Shown: positions 6,749-8,682 of the stretch, in pieces
Layout: the number at the start of each line of letters is the position of its first letter
Position numbering within the stretch: position 1 is the stretch's first letter
Origin: Oscillospiraceae bacterium
Lineage (GTDB): Bacteria > Bacillota > Clostridia > Oscillospirales > Acutalibacteraceae
NCBI GenBank assembly: GCA_003505905.1
Contig: DNXM01000052.1
Span: 1 to 8,682, forward strand
Reading direction: 5' to 3'
DNA: 8,682 nt
Notes under the pieces: model-generated
Database searches by the model: none
The model's input: only the letters and a program-made list of their open reading frames with translations
What the model was told of the DNA's origin: nothing
Position numbers and translations under genes: made by a program

Positions 6749-6775
6749 ATAGAAAAAATACAGGAGGATTCGTAA

Positions 6776-7447
6776 ATGAAAAGAATTATCGCCGTTGTGC
6801 TGACATTCGCTCTTTTGCTCGGCAGCTTGTCTACTTTTGCTTCCGCAGCCGTGTTCAAGAAGTCCGATGAAGAAAAGGTTTATGTCGCCACCATGTATGT
6901 TTGTCAGATGGACCGTAACCACAGCCTTGACGGTCACACATGGATTTACATCAAAAACCTGACCAAATCCACCATCCGTGTCGGTTGTTACGATTTGCCC
7001 AAAGACCAAGGTGTCACCATTGGCACATTCGGTTATTCCATCGTCGGCCCGACCGACGGAAGCAGCCCGAAGGGTCTTTACTACAACGCCGAGGGCTACC
7101 GTTACAACAAAGCCAACACCTTTGTGTTTGCTTATTTGCAAAAGAACCTGACGGCAAAGCAGCTTGAAAAGGTCAGCAACAAAATTTTGAATTCCAACTC
7201 TTGGTCTTATTTCCACAACTGCACTTGGGCGGCGTTCCGCATTTGGAATTCCGTGCCCGGTATGTTCCTGCCCTATTTGATTTCTCCGCTCATGGCGAGA
7301 ATTTCGATTTTGGGCTACTCTTCCCACAAGAGTGACGGCTTCAAGCTTTACAATCCCAAGAGCAATCAGATTTGGAAGCAGAGCGGAAGCGGCAAGGATG
7401 CCACCCTGATTAAGTGTGATGCCTCCGTTCCGAAGACCGACGAATAA
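6776..7447 (+). CDS. Secreted protein, putative circularly permuted papain/NlpC-P60-like fold
   Basis: A 223-aa exported protein. Residues 1-24 are a Sec signal peptide (KR, hydrophobic core, FASA) with cleavage after Ala24 or Ala25. The mature part has a His early (DGHTWIYIKN, His54) and an Asn-Cys late (FHNCTWAAFRIWN, Cys149) at the start of a helix. This His-then-Cys order is seen in permuted papain-like families (LRAT/YiiX/DUF4105 type), which include hydrolases and acyltransferases. Between them lie IRVGCYDLPKDQGVTIGTFGY and GLYYNAEGY, as in clostridial secreted proteins where a HAF-type strand precedes NCxxFAxxxWN. There are no membrane segments or wall-anchor motif. The strong promoter, AGGAGG site and own terminator make it a single-gene unit. 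Substrate (peptidoglycan, lipid or protein) is unknown and catalysis is inferred, not shown. It may be a non-enzymatic relative. The extracellular context does not link it to GH3 beyond sharing a promoter region. Confidence 0.72.
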   Translation: MKRIIAVVLTFALLLGSLSTFASAAVFKKSDEEKVYVATMYVCQMDRNHSLDGHTWIYIKNLTKSTIRVGCYDLPKDQGVTIGTFGYSIVGPTDGSSPKGLYYNAEGYRYNKANTFVFAYLQKNLTAKQLEKVSNKILNSNSWSYFHNCTWAAFRIWNSVPGMFLPYLISPLMARISILGYSSHKSDGFKLYNPKSNQIWKQSGSGKDATLIKCDASVPKTDE

Positions 7448-7461
7448 TTCCAACGCACACC

Positions 7462-7493
7462 AGCCCCGAAGGAAGCTCCTTCAGGGCTTTTTT
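7462..7493 (+). terminator. Rho-independent terminator
   Basis: AGCCCCGAAGGA (7462-7473) pairs with TCCTTCAGGGCT (7477-7488) with one C/A mismatch and a 3-nt loop (AGC). It is followed by a T-run to 7493. It starts 14 bp after the stop of the secreted-protein gene. Confidence 0.92.
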
Positions 7494-7601
7494 GTTGACC
7501 GATGAGATGGGACTTTATCCATGCTTTCCGCAAGCCGTTCGGGCTGTCGACAACAGGCGAGCTGCCGTTTTTGAGGCAAATTTATGGGAAGTGTGTAAAA
7601 T

Positions 7602-7640
7602 TTCGCCGAATATTTCTGTAAAATCGGAAATATTCACGAA
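7602..7640. repeat. Long inverted repeat upstream of the M28 promoter
   Basis: Perfect 9-base arms GAATATTTC (7608-7616) and GAAATATTC (7627-7635) flank a 10-nt centre. Outer arms TTCG (7602-7605) and CGAA (7637-7640) extend it across a small CC/A internal loop. It ends 7 bp before the -35 box. No T-run follows, so a regulator-binding site or RNA hairpin is likelier than a terminator. Confidence 0.65.
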
Positions 7641-7647
7641 TCGTTAA

Positions 7648-7676
7648 TTGATTTTTCGCACATCGTGTGATAAAAT
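7648..7676 (+). promoter_or_regulatory. Extended -10 sigma-A promoter of the M28 peptidase
   Basis: TTGATT (7648-7653, 4 of 6) and TAAAAT (7671-7676, 5 of 6) with a 17-bp spacer and a TGA extension (7668-7670) directly before the -10. Transcription near 7683 leaves a leader of about 25 nt to the TTG start. Confidence 0.78.
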
Positions 7677-7694
7677 TCTTTTACTATTTTTTGT

Positions 7695-7700
7695 GAGGTG
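7695..7700 (+). promoter_or_regulatory. Ribosome binding site fixing a TTG start
   Basis: GAGGTG lies 7 nt before TTG 7708. The first in-frame ATG (7756) has no purine-rich site before it, and an in-frame GTG at 7693 overlaps this site, so TTG 7708 is preferred. Confidence 0.75.
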
Positions 7701-7707
7701 CTGTCTT

Positions 7708-8682
7708 TTGAAACTCGACAAACTAATTGCAAACAAACAGAAATCTGCGCAGTACATGATTGACGAAATCACTCATATCTGCAAAGATATGCCCAAGCGT
7801 GACCCCGGTTCGGAAGGCGAAAAAATCGCCTGCGAATACATGGCGGAGGTGCTGAAGAACGACTGCGGCTGTGAAAAGGTCAGCGTTGAATCCTTTGAAG
7901 AGCATCCCGGTTCTTTCTTCGGCTGGATTTATTTCACATTCACATTCATTTTCCTCGCCATGCTTTCCCTGTTCTTCTTCTCGAATCTGCTCAGCGCAAT
8001 TCTCATTGCCGCCGGCTTTGCGATTGCCTTCATCCAGTTCGGTACATACAAAAAGCTGATGGATCCGTTTTTCAAAAAGAAAATCGGTCACAATGTCACT
8101 GCGATTAAAAGCTGCACGGGCGAAGTGAAAAGGCGTGTTTTCTTCAACGGTCATCCCGACGCCGCTTGGGAATGGCCCGTCAACTACGCTCTCGGCGGTG
8201 TCGGCTTTGAAGGTCACGCCATCATTTCCGCTGTCGGCGCACTTTATTATCTCATTCTTTCCGTCATCGGCATTGCAAAATACGGTCTTTCAGTCAACGG
8301 TTTGCAGGACGGCACCTTAAAAACCTGCGCCCTGTGGGGCTTGCTCTTTGTTCCGTTCTTCATCGGTATGTATTTTATGTGGAACAAAAAGCGCGTTGTT
8401 GACGGCGCAAACGACAATCTCTCCGGCTGTTATATGGGCATTGCCCTGCTCAAGGCACTCAAGGACGAGGGCATCGATTTGGAAAACACCGAAGTCGGCG
8501 TCATCCTTACCGGCTCCGAGGAAGCAGGCTTGAGAGGCGCCAAGGCTTGGTGCGAACAGCACAAGGGCGAATTCCAAGATGTTCCGACCTTTATTTTCTC
8601 ATACGATACAATCCATGACCCGAAATATTTGATGACCAACTACCGTGACCTGAACGCAACGGTCAAGGCAGACAAGGATGTT
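7708..8682 (+). CDS. Membrane-embedded M28-family zinc peptidase (C-terminus outside window)
   Basis: The frame is open for 325 codons from TTG 7708 to the window end. The N-terminal part (PGSEGEKIACEYMAEVL, 33-49) resembles the M28 propeptide-like segment. Two membrane segments lie at about 70-112, and two more at about 170-192 and 207-225, between the first and second metal motifs. M28 metal and catalytic residues are in order: GHPD (His149, Asp151), GANDN (bridging Asp236), TGSEEAGLRG (Glu271, Glu272) and SYD (Asp300). The last His ligand should lie beyond the window. M28 enzymes are co-catalytic di-zinc aminopeptidases or carboxypeptidases. Membrane-anchored versions with this HPDAAWEW and TM layout occur in bacteria and archaea, but their substrates are not well known. 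The TM pattern suggests a membrane-tethered peptidase; which side the active site faces was not established. The gene has its own promoter and a long palindrome upstream. Confidence 0.87.
   Translation, partial: MKLDKLIANKQKSAQYMIDEITHICKDMPKRDPGSEGEKIACEYMAEVLKNDCGCEKVSVESFEEHPGSFFGWIYFTFTFIFLAMLSLFFFSNLLSAILIAAGFAIAFIQFGTYKKLMDPFFKKKIGHNVTAIKSCTGEVKRRVFFNGHPDAAWEWPVNYALGGVGFEGHAIISAVGALYYLILSVIGIAKYGLSVNGLQDGTLKTCALWGLLFVPFFIGMYFMWNKKRVVDGANDNLSGCYMGIALLKALKDEGIDLENTEVGVILTGSEEAGLRGAKAWCEQHKGEFQDVPTFIFSYDTIHDPKYLMTNYRDLNATVKADKDV

Larger units (their letters stand above)
7494..7707. other. Gene-poor intergenic region before the M28 peptidase
   Basis: This 214-bp gap has two parts. About 7500-7570 is GC-richer, with the 8-bp palindrome TGTCGACA (7545-7552); no reading frame in it has a ribosome binding site or a recognisable product. 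About 7590-7707 is AT-rich and carries a long inverted repeat (7602-7640), a promoter (7648-7676) and the ribosome binding site of the next gene. The GC-richer part is unexplained and could be an intergenic repeat or a gene remnant. Confidence 0.5.

Noticed and set aside
6662..7453. 263-codon minus-strand open frame opposite the secreted papain-like gene
   Set aside because: The plus-strand gene has a consensus promoter, AGGAGG site, signal peptide and terminator. The antisense frame reads through that terminator-side boundary and the opposing promoter, with a low-complexity, unrecognised product.
7723..8217. 164-codon minus-strand open frame opposite the M28 peptidase
   Set aside because: It overlaps a frame with ordered M28 metal motifs and has no ribosome binding site or known domain.
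1..8682. CRISPR array, tRNA, rRNA, riboswitch, prophage or transposon
   Set aside because: No regularly spaced repeats, cloverleaf-like segments, transposase or integrase motifs, or known riboswitch cores were seen by eye. A covariance-model search was not possible here.

Overview
The window looks like chromosomal DNA of a low-to-moderate GC Gram-positive bacterium, most likely a gut-type Clostridia (Oscillospirales/Ruminococcaceae-like). The reasons are sigma-A type promoters close to consensus, strong AGGAGG-type ribosome binding sites, short lysine-rich signal peptides ending in ASA, a mosaic secreted protein with an InlB-type repeat, a LuxR/TPR regulator with an excisionase-like N-terminal helix-turn-helix, and a bacterial GH3 protein. 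The taxon is inferred from gene style, not from a marker gene. I see no tRNA, rRNA, CRISPR array, insertion sequence or phage gene.

Layout. Positions 1-1579 (minus) hold a secreted multi-domain surface protein whose C-terminus lies outside the window. It is transcribed divergently from a dual-HTH LuxR-type regulator (1862-3046, plus) across an AT-rich control region with two palindromes. A bidirectional terminator (3061-3105) separates the regulator from a converging two-gene operon on the minus strand: an RsmJ-like 16S rRNA methyltransferase (4011-4766), then ribokinase (3115-3996). That operon has a consensus promoter (4798-4825) that directly abuts the terminator of the next gene upstream, a GH3-family acyl-adenylating/amido-synthetase-like protein (4864-6591, minus). 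GH3 shares a divergent promoter region with a small secreted protein (6776-7447, plus) whose conserved His and Asn-Cys motifs suggest a circularly permuted papain/NlpC-P60-like fold. After a strong terminator and a gene-poor 214-bp gap comes a membrane-embedded M28 metallopeptidase with a TTG start (7708 to the window end).

How the genes fit together. Only two functional couplings are supported: the rsmJ-rbsK operon (14-nt gap, one promoter, one terminator) and the divergent regulator/surface-protein pair, where local regulation is plausible but unproven. GH3, the papain-like protein and the M28 peptidase each have their own promoter. I do not see a clear multi-gene defence or biosynthetic system here. 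The items most worth a second look are the bacterial GH3 enzyme, the permuted-papain candidate, the regulator/surface-protein pair and the Cys/His cluster in the surface protein.

Several starts were set by promoter and ribosome-binding-site placement rather than by the longest reading frame: GH3 at 6591, RsmJ at 4766, ribokinase at 3996 and the M28 peptidase at TTG 7708.
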